64,000 bases of DNA from PHAA01 sp034927445 (GTDB lineage Bacteria; Bacillota; Syntrophomonadia; Syntrophomonadales; Syntrophomonadaceae): NCBI GenBank assembly GCA_034927445.1, contig JAYFPZ010000012.1:78737-142736 (forward strand), written 5' to 3'. The notes under the pieces are model-generated. The model saw only the letters and a program-made list of their open reading frames with translations, was not told the DNA's origin and did no database searches. The first letter of the stretch is position 1; every line of letters starts with the position of its first letter. Shown one piece after another: positions 51,521 through 60,000 of the stretch. The position numbers and the translations under genes are program-made.

Positions 51521-52279
51521 TCATTCCGCCTGTCCCCGGCTTAATCCGCCAAATCTTCTGTCTCTATTTTGGTATTCTTTAATAGCCCTAAACAAATCAT
51601 CCCGGGAAAAATCCGGCCATAGAGTTTCCGAAATCACAATTTCCGCATAAGCAATCTGCCACAGCATAAAATTGCTTATCCTTTTCTCCCCGGCGGTGCG
51701 AACCAGCAAATCCGGATCCGGCATGTCCCCTGTATACAGCCAGCTTGAAAAGGCCTCTTCATTCAGGTCGTCTATGGTTATTTCATGCGCCATTAGTTTA
51801 TGGGCAAACTGTTTTACCGCGGTAATAATCTCTTGACGGGCTCCATAGTTAATCGCAATATTGAAAACCAACCCTTTATTATTGCGGGTTTTTTCAATGG
51901 CAGTCTTTATTTCCGCCTGGCATTCGCCGGGGATAACCGAGTAATCGCCCATTACCCGAATCCGGACATGGTTTTGATGTAATTCGTCCAGTTCTTTCTG
52001 TAAGAATTCAACCAGCAGATTCATGAGGAAATCAACCTCAGTAACCGGCCTTTTCCAGTTCTCGGTTGAAAACGCGAAAACGGTCAAATAGGGTATGGTC
52101 AATTCATCAGTTGCTTTAACCAACTCCTTGAGCGAGGCCATACCTGCCCTATGACCCATGCTTCTAGGCAATAAGCGCTTTTGGGCCCATCTTCCGTTGC
52201 CATCCATTATGACCGCAATATGCCGGGGCAGCGGGTTTGACTTGATCAGGTCGGCAGATATTTCTTTACGTTTGGCCAC
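51521..52279 (-). CDS. uppS: Isoprenyl transferase (undecaprenyl diphosphate synthase)
   Basis: The 252-residue cis-prenyltransferase makes undecaprenyl diphosphate, the lipid carrier of peptidoglycan precursors. The start RHIAVIMDGNGRWAQKR has the catalytic Asp26. FAFSTENWKRP and DLLVRTAGEKRISNFMLWQ follow, with SETLWPDF at the end. Together with dxr and ispG nearby it links isoprenoid supply to cell-wall synthesis. Element R1 copy C fills most of the gap back to frr. Confidence 0.97.
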   Translation of the reverse strand: MAKRKEISADLIKSNPLPRHIAVIMDGNGRWAQKRLLPRSMGHRAGMASLKELVKATDELTIPYLTVFAFSTENWKRPVTEVDFLMNLLVEFLQKELDELHQNHVRIRVMGDYSVIPGECQAEIKTAIEKTRNNKGLVFNIAINYGARQEIITAVKQFAHKLMAHEITIDDLNEEAFSSWLYTGDMPDPDLLVRTAGEKRISNFMLWQIAYAEIVISETLWPDFSRDDLFRAIKEYQNRDRRFGGLSRGQAE

Positions 52280-52295
52280 TTTTCCCCTTCTCTCG

Positions 52296-52488
52296 CTATA
52301 AAATTCAATGCGCGCTTGCGTGGGTCTTAGAGGAGTTTTATAATCAATACGCCTACGCGAATTGGGTGCATCGCAACCCGAGCGTATTTATCAAACGCCT
52401 CCTCAGTCAGGGAACATTACCCACTGCTAAGGAAGAATTCGGCTTATCCCTCACCTGCAGATACATGGGAGGTGGAGGCGTTTGATAA
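52296..52488 (-). repeat. Dispersed element R1, copy C (inverted)
   Basis: Read on the minus strand from 52488, it begins TTATCAAACGCCTCCACCTC and reaches CTGACTGAGGAGGCGTTTGA, 101 bases in all. The second module then reads GCTCGGGTTGCGATGCACCC and ends CGCAAGCGCGCATTG near 52300. It aligns with copies A and B. It sits between frr and uppS in the operon, so it would be transcribed with them. Confidence 0.75.
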
Positions 52489-52564
52489 ATAAAACCCCCA
52501 TAAAAGGGGGCGCTGAATCAATACTATCATTATTGCAATCGGCCAGTTTAACCAACAGCATTGA

Positions 52565-53122
52565 TTATACTTCCATAATTTCTTTTTCTTTTACTTGCAA
52601 TATGGCATCAATGTCCTTAATAAATTTATCAGTTATTTTTTGGACATCATCAAGTCCCTTTTTACTGGCATCTTCGGATATCAGCTTATCTTTTTCACTG
52701 GCTTTGATCAAGTCATTGGCTTCCCGCCGTATATTGCGGATGGCAACTTTGCCTTCCTCCGCTCTTTTTTTGACTACCTTGACCAGATCTTTTCTGCGAT
52801 CCTCCGTTAACTGAGGTATATTGATCCGAATAACGTTGCCATCGTTATTGGGATTTACCCCCAGATCGGATTTCATGATCGCCTTTTCTATTTCGGCGAT
52901 GCTGCTTTTATCCCAGGGGTTTATTACCAGAAGCCGGGCTTCCGGAACATTGATATTGGCCATCTGGTTAAGCGGAGTAAGGGCGCCGTAATAATTCACC
53001 ATTATTTTTTCAACCATAGCCGGATTGGCCCTTCCCGCCCTCATACCGGCAAAATCACCGGTCAAATGCTCAATGGCTTTAACCATCCTATTTTCGGCAT
53101 CTTCCATAATTTCATTTATCAC
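52565..53122 (-). CDS. frr: Ribosome recycling factor
   Basis: The 185-residue protein splits post-termination ribosomes together with EF-G. It starts MINEIMEDAENRMVKAIEHL, with the conserved GRANPAMVEKIMVNYYG, VNPNNDGNVIRINIPQLTEDRR and IRNIRREANDLIK. It follows pyrH after four bases, the standard order rpsB-tsf-pyrH-frr-uppS. Confidence 0.97.
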   Translation of the reverse strand: MINEIMEDAENRMVKAIEHLTGDFAGMRAGRANPAMVEKIMVNYYGALTPLNQMANINVPEARLLVINPWDKSSIAEIEKAIMKSDLGVNPNNDGNVIRINIPQLTEDRRKDLVKVVKKRAEEGKVAIRNIRREANDLIKASEKDKLISEDASKKGLDDVQKITDKFIKDIDAILQVKEKEIMEV

Positions 53123-53126
53123 TTCA

Positions 53127-53843
53127 TTACCTCCCTACATAGGTACCAATATCCTCACCCATTACTGCCTTTAAAATATTACCTTCTTTAGTCAGATCAA
53201 ATACAATAATTGGTATGTTATTGTCCATACACAGAGAAGCTGCCGTGGAGTCCATTACTCCCAGACCCCGGTTGATTACATCGATGTAATCCAGGCGGCT
53301 GAACTTTACGGCTTGCGGATTGTTGACCGGATCGGAGTCGTATACTCCATCCACTTTCTTCGCCATAAGTATGGCTTCCGCCTCTATTTCAGCCGATCTT
53401 AAAGCAGCGGTGGTGTCAGTTGAAAAGTAGGGATTGCCCGTACCGGCGGCAAAAATAACTACCCGGCCTTTTTCCAGGTGGCGAATTGCCCTGCGTCTTA
53501 TGTACGGCTCAGCAACTTCTTTCATCTCTATGGCCGACATTACTCGAGTGGCCATTCCTTCGTTTTCCAAAGCATCCTGCATAGCCAGGGAATTAATCAC
53601 GGTGGCCAGCATACCCATATAATCGGCGGTGGCCCGGTCCATACCCTTGGCGCTGCCGGACACCCCGCGCCAGATATTGCCGCCGCCAACCACGATAGCT
53701 ATTTCCACGCCCATTTGGGCAACCTCTACGACCTGCCGGGCTATGGAGGTAATTATGCTGTGTTCTATCCCGTAGCCCTTCTCACCTGCCAGAGCTTCCC
53801 CGCTCAGTTTTAAAACTACTCTTTTATACTTGGGATTATGCAA
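53127..53843 (-). CDS. pyrH: UMP kinase
   Basis: The 238-residue hexameric amino-acid-kinase-fold enzyme phosphorylates UMP to UDP. Motifs are VVLKLSGEALAG, IAIVVGGGNIWRG, RATADYMGMLATVIN and TGNPYFSTDTTAALR. The TTG start is preceded by GGGAGG. The 45-base gap to tsf contains no terminator. Confidence 0.97.
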   Translation of the reverse strand: MHNPKYKRVVLKLSGEALAGEKGYGIEHSIITSIARQVVEVAQMGVEIAIVVGGGNIWRGVSGSAKGMDRATADYMGMLATVINSLAMQDALENEGMATRVMSAIEMKEVAEPYIRRRAIRHLEKGRVVIFAAGTGNPYFSTDTTAALRSAEIEAEAILMAKKVDGVYDSDPVNNPQAVKFSRLDYIDVINRGLGVMDSTAASLCMDNNIPIIVFDLTKEGNILKAVMGEDIGTYVGR

Positions 53844-53888
53844 TTGTTACCCTCCCAAAATCCTGTTTAAATATGAACCCGTCAGTAA

Positions 53889-54539
53889 TTATCCCTTAAT
53901 CTGGGACATAACCTCGGCGGCAAAATCACTTTGTTCTTTTTCTATACCTTCTCCCAGTTCATAGCGGGTGAATCTGCGAACTGTAATGTTTTCTCCTATT
54001 TTGGCCACGTTTTCATGGATCAAAGCCTGGATGGTCTTATCCGGGTCCTTGATAAAAGCCTGTTCCAACAGACAGTTTTCTTTATAGAATTTTTCGATCC
54101 GGCCTTCCACCATTTTTTCTATAACCTTTTCCGGTTTGCCTTCTTCTCGGGCCTGGGCTTTGAGTACTTCCCTTTCATGCTCCAGTTCGTCTGCCGGGAC
54201 ATCTTCACGGGACAAATAGCCGGGATTGGTGGCAGCAACCTGCATGGCTATATCATAGGCCAGCTGTCTGAACTCATCGGTATTTCCTACAAAGTCGGTT
54301 TCACAGTTTACTTCCACCAGAACGCCAATGCGACCCTTGCCATGGATATAAGACACCACAACCCCTTCGCTGGCTACCCGGCCTGCCTTCTTGGCCGCCT
54401 TAGCCAAGCCTTTGGTTCTCAATTCATCGACAGCTTTCTCTATATCTCCGCAGGTCTCCACCAATACCTTTTTACAGTCCATCATGCCTGCACCGGTTCT
54501 CTCCCGTAATTCTTTAACCAAGGCTGCTGTAACTTCCAC
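53889..54539 (-). CDS. tsf: Elongation factor Ts
   Basis: EF-Ts recycles EF-Tu by exchanging GDP for GTP. With a GTG start at 54539 the product has 216 residues, the short form found in many Gram-positives. It has VKELRERTGAGMMDCKKVL at the start and VNCETDFVGNTDEF in the core. The GTG is nine bases from GGAGG, while the TTG at 54545 is too close. A terminator-like hairpin lies between it and rpsB. Confidence 0.96.
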   Translation of the reverse strand: MEVTAALVKELRERTGAGMMDCKKVLVETCGDIEKAVDELRTKGLAKAAKKAGRVASEGVVVSYIHGKGRIGVLVEVNCETDFVGNTDEFRQLAYDIAMQVAATNPGYLSREDVPADELEHEREVLKAQAREEGKPEKVIEKMVEGRIEKFYKENCLLEQAFIKDPDKTIQALIHENVAKIGENITVRRFTRYELGEGIEKEQSDFAAEVMSQIKG

Positions 54540-54576
54540 TCGCAATAACCTCCTCTTATATTATAGCTTTTCTCAT

Positions 54577-54611
54577 AAAAAAAGGGTGTACAGGAAAACC
54601 TATTCACCCTT
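54577..54611 (-). terminator. Intrinsic terminator between rpsB and tsf
   Basis: AAGGGTG pairs with CACCCTT around a loop with an inner AGG/CCT step. A run of seven T follows on the minus strand. Partial termination here would make more S2 than EF-Ts. Confidence 0.75.
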
Positions 54612-54621
54612 CGCATAAACC

Positions 54622-55320
54622 TTAACCGGCAATCTGTTCTCCTTGTCTGCCTTCCAATACCGCATCGGCAATTTTGGCTGAAATTAGCCTTACTGCGCGT
54701 ATGGCATCATCATTCCCCGGTATCACATAATCAATTTCATCGGGATCGCAATTGGTATCAACAATGGCAACCACTGGTATATTAAGTTTGCGGGCTTCTG
54801 CCACCGCAATTTTCTCCTTGCGCGGGTCCACTACAAATATCGCTCCCGGCAGTTTATCCATATCTTTAATTCCACCGAGGAACCTCTCCAGTCTTTCCCA
54901 TTCATTTCTGAGCCGGGCTACTTCCTTTTTACTGAGCACATCAAATGCTCCCTCTGTTTCCATTCTTTCCAATTCTTTCAATCTAAATACACGTTTGCGG
55001 ATAGTTTTGTAATTGGTCAGCATACCGCCCAACCAGCGTTGATTGACCCAAAACATCTCACAGCGTTTGGCTTCTTCCTTAATGGTTTCCTGGGCCTGTT
55101 TTTTGGTGCCTACGAAGAGAATGCCCTTCCCTTCTGCTACTATCTCTTTGATAAAGTTATAAGCTTCATCAAACTTTTTGACGGTCTGCTGCAAATCTAT
55201 AATGTAGATTCCATTTCTCTCCATATAGATATAGCGGTCCATCTTGGGGTTCCATCTTCTGGTCTGGTGTCCGAAGTGAACACCTGCTTCCAATAATTGT
55301 TTCATGGTTATTACTGACAC
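54622..55320 (-). CDS. rpsB: 30S ribosomal protein S2
   Basis: With a GTG start at 55320 it has 232 residues, starting SVITMKQLLEAGVHFGHQTR. Other conserved parts are RWNPKMDRYIYMERNGIYII, LFVGTKKQAQETI and VVAIVDTNCDPDEIDY. S2 binds late to the 30S platform. AGGAGG lies eight bases before the GTG. A promoter and a hairpin-bearing leader precede it, consistent with the autoregulated rpsB leaders known in bacteria. Confidence 0.97.
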   Translation of the reverse strand: MSVITMKQLLEAGVHFGHQTRRWNPKMDRYIYMERNGIYIIDLQQTVKKFDEAYNFIKEIVAEGKGILFVGTKKQAQETIKEEAKRCEMFWVNQRWLGGMLTNYKTIRKRVFRLKELERMETEGAFDVLSKKEVARLRNEWERLERFLGGIKDMDKLPGAIFVVDPRKEKIAVAEARKLNIPVVAIVDTNCDPDEIDYVIPGNDDAIRAVRLISAKIADAVLEGRQGEQIAG

Positions 55321-55536
55321 GGACAGCACCTCCTGTTTGTTTTAATCCTCCGCTGCTTCATTCTTCCGGGAAACTCAAATGAGCACATTCCCGACAGTCA
55401 GACAGCGTGCGAAATCATCATATGATAATATAGCATAATCGCAATACCTTTGGCAAGATTAGCCGAATATGGTTGTCAAAAATCCAGGTTCAAATTTATT
55501 TTGATAATAGGCAGCAAGGGGCCTATCCCTTCTTTC
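55321..55536 (-). promoter_or_regulatory. rpsB promoter and leader region
   Basis: The promoter is TTGCCA, 18-base spacer, TATATT at 55427-55456 on the minus strand. The leader of about 100 bases contains TCGGGAA pairing with TTCCCGG around an inner CTCA/TGAG step at about 55360-55395. This could be an S2 autoregulatory element, but the fold was not tested. In Bacillus codY lies here between hslU and rpsB; it is absent. Confidence 0.5.
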
Positions 55537-56943
55537 CTACAGGATATACCTGCTCAGATCCTCATCCTGGACTATCTTTTTCAGCCTGGTTTCAACATAC
55601 TCCTGGTCGATACTGACCTGGCTGCCCCTCATATCAGGAGCTTCAAACAGCAGGTCCTCAAGTACCTTCTCCATAATGGTGTGAAGGCGGCGGGCCCCGA
55701 TATTTTCGGTGCGCACGTTGACTTCGTAGGCTATCTGCGCGATATAGTCGACCGCGTCGCCGGTAAAGGTCAGATCGACTTTTTCGGTGGACAACAGGGC
55801 TGAATACTGCTTCAGCAAGGAATTATGAGGTTCGGTCAGAATTCTTTTCAAGTCATCCTTGGTAAGGCTCTCCAACTCGACCCGGATAGGAAATCGGCCC
55901 TGCAGCTCCGGTATCAGGTCCGACGGCTTGCTGACATGAAATGCTCCCGCAGCGATAAACAAAATATGATCGGTCTTAACCGGACCATACTTGGTAATGA
56001 CGGTCGAGCCTTCAATAATCGGCAGTATGTCACGCTGCACCCCGCCTCTTGACACGTCGGGGCCGTGCGTGCTTTCCTTGCCGGCTATTTTATCTATTTC
56101 ATCCAGAAAGACGAGCCCGTCTTCCTCCACCCTTCTGATGGCCTCGCGGTTGGCTTCGTCCACATCGATCAACCGGGCCGCTTCTTCATAGCTTAAAATT
56201 TTGCGGGCTTCTTCAACTTTCATTTTGCGCTTTTTAATATTTTTGGGAAGTATTCCCCCCATAACCTCTTGTAAGTTAACTCCCATTTCTTCAACCCCGG
56301 ATCCGGACAGCAGTTCAATGAAAGAATTATTCTTTTCTTCAACCTCAATTTCGATGATTTCATCTTCCAGTTCTTTACGAGCCAGCTTCTGCCTCAGAAT
56401 CTCCCTCTGTTTCTCCACCTCATACAGACGCCGGCGGTATATTTCATCATCCTGGGGTTCTTCCGGGACCTGCCCCATTAAAAAGGCAAAGGGATTTTTA
56501 TTGGCCTTGCTGTGTTTTTCCGGCAGCGGTAAGAGATAATCAATGATCCGTTCCTCGGCCAGCAGCGCTCCTTTTTCGGCGACCTCTTCCATCTTCTCCT
56601 GTTTGACCATGCGCAGGGAAGTCTGCACCAGATCCCTGATCATGGAGTCAACGTCCCGGCCTACATAACCGACTTCGGTAAATTTACTCGCTTCCACCTT
56701 TATAAAAGGAGCCTTAACCATCTTGGCCAAACGCCGGGCAATTTCAGTTTTCCCAACCCCGGTCGAGCCTATCATAATTATGTTCTTAGGGTATATTTCC
56801 TCACTTAGCTCACCGGGCAGCAGTTTACGGCGATAACGGTTGCGCAGGGCTATGGCGACCGCCTTTTTGGCATCTTTCTGACCCACAATATATCTATCCA
56901 GTTCTTCTACAATTTCTTTCGGCGTAAGATTATGCAAAGCCAA
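55537..56943 (-). CDS. hslU: ATP-dependent protease ATPase subunit HslU
   Basis: The 468-residue AAA+ unfoldase feeds substrates to HslV. Motifs are YIVGQKDAKKAVAIALRNRY, Walker A in GSTGVGKTEIARRLA, the pore/start motif VGYVGRDVDSMIRDL, and Walker B LVFLDEIDKI. The I-domain insertion (about residues 120-250) contains charged helices. The C-terminal end is DLSRYIL, which matches the terminal motif that activates HslV. It follows hslV after 22 bases. Confidence 0.97.
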   Translation of the reverse strand: MALHNLTPKEIVEELDRYIVGQKDAKKAVAIALRNRYRRKLLPGELSEEIYPKNIIMIGSTGVGKTEIARRLAKMVKAPFIKVEASKFTEVGYVGRDVDSMIRDLVQTSLRMVKQEKMEEVAEKGALLAEERIIDYLLPLPEKHSKANKNPFAFLMGQVPEEPQDDEIYRRRLYEVEKQREILRQKLARKELEDEIIEIEVEEKNNSFIELLSGSGVEEMGVNLQEVMGGILPKNIKKRKMKVEEARKILSYEEAARLIDVDEANREAIRRVEEDGLVFLDEIDKIAGKESTHGPDVSRGGVQRDILPIIEGSTVITKYGPVKTDHILFIAAGAFHVSKPSDLIPELQGRFPIRVELESLTKDDLKRILTEPHNSLLKQYSALLSTEKVDLTFTGDAVDYIAQIAYEVNVRTENIGARRLHTIMEKVLEDLLFEAPDMRGSQVSIDQEYVETRLKKIVQDEDLSRYIL

Positions 56944-56965
56944 AATCTCCTTATAAATTATTTGA

Positions 56966-57499
56966 TTATCCCACTACCTCGACGGTAATCCTGTCATTAG
57001 TAAATACACAGATTTCGCCGGCAATTTGCAAGGCTTCCCGGGCTATAGCCGGAGCAGTCATATCGGTAAAGCGTGCCAGGGCACGGGCGGCGGCCAGGGC
57101 ATAGGACCCTCCCGAGCCGATTGCGGTAATGCCGTCGTCAGGTTCAATTACCTCCCCATTGCCGGATATGATAAACATCCGGTCCCGATCCGCCACTATG
57201 AGCAAAGCTTCCAGCCGGCGCAGGACCCGGTCGCTGCGCCATTCTTTGGCAAGTTCCACCGCCGCCCTGGTCAGGTTGCCGCTGGTCTCTTTAAGTTTTT
57301 CCTCAAATTTTTCAAAAAGGGTAAAAGCGTCGGCAACCGATCCGGCAAATCCGGCTAAGACCTTGCCTTCATATATCTTTCTGATTTTAACGGCATTATT
57401 TTTCATTACCACATTCTGCCCAAAAGTAACCTGGCCATCACCGGCAATAGCCATTTGTTCACCTTTCTTGACTGCCACTATCGTAGTTGCTTCAAACAA
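56966..57499 (-). CDS. hslV: ATP-dependent protease peptidase subunit HslV
   Basis: The 177-residue proteasome-like peptidase is encoded from a TTG start at 57499 (GGAGG seven bases upstream). The mature protein likely begins at Thr5 of MFEATTIVAVKKG, so a four-residue leader MFEA would be removed to expose the threonine nucleophile. Other family features are GDGQVTFGQ and GSGGSYALAAARAL. The threonine form differs from B. subtilis ClpQ, where serine is used. It overlaps no neighbour and lies between xerC and hslU. Confidence 0.95.
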   Translation of the reverse strand: MFEATTIVAVKKGEQMAIAGDGQVTFGQNVVMKNNAVKIRKIYEGKVLAGFAGSVADAFTLFEKFEEKLKETSGNLTRAAVELAKEWRSDRVLRRLEALLIVADRDRMFIISGNGEVIEPDDGITAIGSGGSYALAAARALARFTDMTAPAIAREALQIAGEICVFTNDRITVEVVG

Positions 57500-57503
57500 A
57501 ATA

Positions 57504-58415
57504 TCACCTCCGCGGATGCGTTTCATCGTGTATCGTTTTAATCCTGTCTTTGGTTAGATGTGTATATATCTGGGTAGTGGACAGCTTGACGTGTCCCAGG
57601 AGTTCCTGTACTGCCCGTAAGTCCGCTCCCCCGTTTAACATATGGGTGGCGAAAGAGTGTCTAAGGGTATGCGGGCTCACTTTTTGGTTGAGAGCTATTT
57701 TATCCACATATTTGTTAATGATATTTCTGATGCTCCGCACCGAAAGCCGGGTGCCGGACTTATTCAAAAACAAAGCATCAGTAGCGGTATCACTGGCGGC
57801 CGCCAGGTATGGCCTGCCCCGGTTCAAATAGTTTTGTATGGCCTGAAGGGCCTCCTGCCCCAGGGGAGCCAGGCGTTCCTTGCCCCCTTTGCCCCTGATC
57901 TTTATCCATCTTTCACTCAACTCGAGATCGGCAATATTGATGCCAACCAGTTCACTGACCCGCACGCCGGCGGCATACAGGGTCTCCAGAATGGCCCGGT
58001 CCCGCAGCCCCGCAACCTGGCCGGTATTAGGCGCTTCCAGCAGCAGACTGGTTTCCAAGGGATATAGAAAACGAGGCAGTCTCTTTTCCAACTTGGGGGT
58101 AGAAATATTGGCTATAGGATTGCCTTCCAGGATATTTTCCCGGCACAGGTATTTCACAAAAGACCTTAATGCGGCCAATTTACGGGCCATAGTGGACCGG
58201 CACAACTGCTGTCTCTGCATTTGGCTGATATACTCTCTGACGTTATTATGGTTGAGACACTCAAGGGGTATAGCGTTTTGGTCTACCTGACAATGCGCGG
58301 CCAGGAATTCAAAAAATTGAGCCAAATCAGTTTTATAACTTATCAGGGTTAAATTGGAGGCACTTTTTTCCACCCTCATATGAGTCAGGAAATCTGCCCC
58401 ATGGGTTGCCAGCAT
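57504..58415 (-). CDS. xerC: Tyrosine recombinase XerC (CodV-like)
   Basis: The protein has 303 residues from the ATG at 58415 (GAGGTG seven bases upstream). The N-terminal SAM-like domain has TLISYKTDLAQFFEFL. The catalytic domain has GLRDRAILETLYAAGVRVSEL, GKGGKERLAPL, HTLRHSFATHML, GH and the tyrosine in TTQIYTHLT. It resolves chromosome dimers at dif. The gene order xerC-hslV-hslU matches codV-clpQ-clpY of Bacillus. Confidence 0.95.
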   Translation of the reverse strand: MLATHGADFLTHMRVEKSASNLTLISYKTDLAQFFEFLAAHCQVDQNAIPLECLNHNNVREYISQMQRQQLCRSTMARKLAALRSFVKYLCRENILEGNPIANISTPKLEKRLPRFLYPLETSLLLEAPNTGQVAGLRDRAILETLYAAGVRVSELVGINIADLELSERWIKIRGKGGKERLAPLGQEALQAIQNYLNRGRPYLAAASDTATDALFLNKSGTRLSVRSIRNIINKYVDKIALNQKVSPHTLRHSFATHMLNGGADLRAVQELLGHVKLSTTQIYTHLTKDRIKTIHDETHPRR

Positions 58416-58479
58416 GACATTCACCTCTCTTATTAACATACCTAATAATACATACGATCTGACCGGTTATTATTTACAG

Positions 58480-58678
58480 AGAGGTTGTCAAGGGGACGGT
58501 GCGAGACCAATGAAAAAGTCTCTTAAATCGTCATGCTGAGTGTTAGCGAAGCATCTTGCAATCCTATAAATGCCGACTATACGGTGTTGTTGATAAGATC
58601 CTTCGTCACCTTCGGCTTCTCAGGATGACAAAACATGTATTTTCAGTGGTCTCGGACGGTTCTGTTGACAACCTCCCA
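58480..58678. repeat. Nested palindromic element between xerC and trmFO
   Basis: The inner element at 58530-58629 belongs to the GTCATCCTGAG family seen at 1712-1791. It is flanked by outer arms of about 35 bases: GAGGTTGTCAAGGGGACGGT on the left, and GAGGTTGTCAACAGAACCGT as the reverse complement of the right. Both outer and inner parts are inverted repeats, so the whole 199-base unit can fold into one long hairpin. Confidence 0.65.
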
Positions 58679-58691
58679 ACCTTTTTATTCT

Positions 58692-59999
58692 TTAACTTAA
58701 ATTTTTTTGTATATCTATCATTATATTTTGGGAACGCTTGACATATTCTGCATACCTGCGTTGCTTATCCCGAACATGATTGGGCAATTCCGGCAGAATA
58801 CCGAAGTTGGCATTTATAGGCTGGAATTCTTCCGGGTTGGCCTGCGTTATGAAGTTTACCAGGGCTCCCAGCATCGTGCAATTATTCATGACCAGCAGGT
58901 CCTGCCGCTTGATCAACCTGACCAGGTTAACCCCGGCCAGAATGCCAGTCGCGGCGGATTCCATATAACCTTCGACCCCGGTAATCTGCCCCGCAAAAAA
59001 CAGGCCGGGATTTTGCTTAAATTGCAGGGTGGGCTGGAGCAGCCGGGGGCTGTTTATATAAGTATTGCGGTGCATTACTCCATACCTGACAAATTCAGCA
59101 TTTTCAAGCCCAGGTATGAGCCGGAATACGCGAGCCTGCTCCCCCCATTTTAAACGGGTTTGAAATCCAACCAAGCCATAGACAGTTCCTTCCCGGTTTT
59201 CCTGTCGCAGTTGCACGACCGCCCATGCTCTTTGGCCGGTGCGCGGATCCGTCAAACCCACCGGCCGCATAGGTCCAAACCTGAGGGTATCTATCCCCCG
59301 CCGTCCCATTACTTCCACCGGCATGCAGCCATTAAAAAAAAGCCGTTTGTCTATGCTGTGTCCTGCACTCGCGTCAGCAGCCACCAGGTTATAGTAAAAG
59401 TTTTCGTATTCCTCCCGGTTCATCGGGCAGTTGTAATAGTCATCCGTACCTTTACCATAGCGTGATGATTTGAATATTTTATCTTTATTCAGGCTTTCCA
59501 GGGTTACGCTGGGGGCAACCGCATCATAAAAATAGAGGTTTTCTTCCCCGCTCAGGCTGGTTAGTTCTCTAAACAGCTCTTCTGAGGTCAGGGGACCGCT
59601 GGCCACGATAGCCGGTTCATCGGGCGGAAGTTTTGTGACTTCCTCGCGAATAATCTCAATTTCCGGGCGGGACTCCACCATATCCGTAACCAGGGTCGAA
59701 AAAAGCTCAGGATCTACCGCCAGTGCCGCTCCGGCAGGAACCCTGGTCTGATCTGCACATTGCAGAAGCAAGGACCCCATCCTTCTCATTTCGTCTTTGA
59801 GCAAACCCTGGGCGGTATTTATTAATTCCGATTTTAGGGAGTTGCTGCAGACCAATTCCGCCAGGTTGCCCGACTTGTGTACGGGTGTTTGCCGTCGGGG
59901 TCTCATCTCCCACAATTTAACCTTTATTCCTGACCGGGCAATCCGGTAGGCTGCTTCGGCTCCGGCCAGACCTCCGCCGATTATATGAACTGCAGGCAA
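58692..59999 (-). CDS. trmFO: tRNA (uracil-5-)-methyltransferase TrmFO
   Basis: The 435-residue FAD-dependent enzyme methylates U54 in the T-loop using methylenetetrahydrofolate. The FAD-binding start is AVHIIGGGLAGAEAAYRIA, with RMGSLLLQCADQTRVPAG, FFNGCMPVEVMGRRG and GVEGYMESAATGILAG. The TTG at 59999 is chosen because the motif begins right after it. The gene begins two bases after the end of topA, and a repeat lies on the 3' side before xerC. Confidence 0.95.
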   Translation of the reverse strand: MPAVHIIGGGLAGAEAAYRIARSGIKVKLWEMRPRRQTPVHKSGNLAELVCSNSLKSELINTAQGLLKDEMRRMGSLLLQCADQTRVPAGAALAVDPELFSTLVTDMVESRPEIEIIREEVTKLPPDEPAIVASGPLTSEELFRELTSLSGEENLYFYDAVAPSVTLESLNKDKIFKSSRYGKGTDDYYNCPMNREEYENFYYNLVAADASAGHSIDKRLFFNGCMPVEVMGRRGIDTLRFGPMRPVGLTDPRTGQRAWAVVQLRQENREGTVYGLVGFQTRLKWGEQARVFRLIPGLENAEFVRYGVMHRNTYINSPRLLQPTLQFKQNPGLFFAGQITGVEGYMESAATGILAGVNLVRLIKRQDLLVMNNCTMLGALVNFITQANPEEFQPINANFGILPELPNHVRDKQRRYAEYVKRSQNIMIDIQKNLS

Positions 60000-60000
60000 C

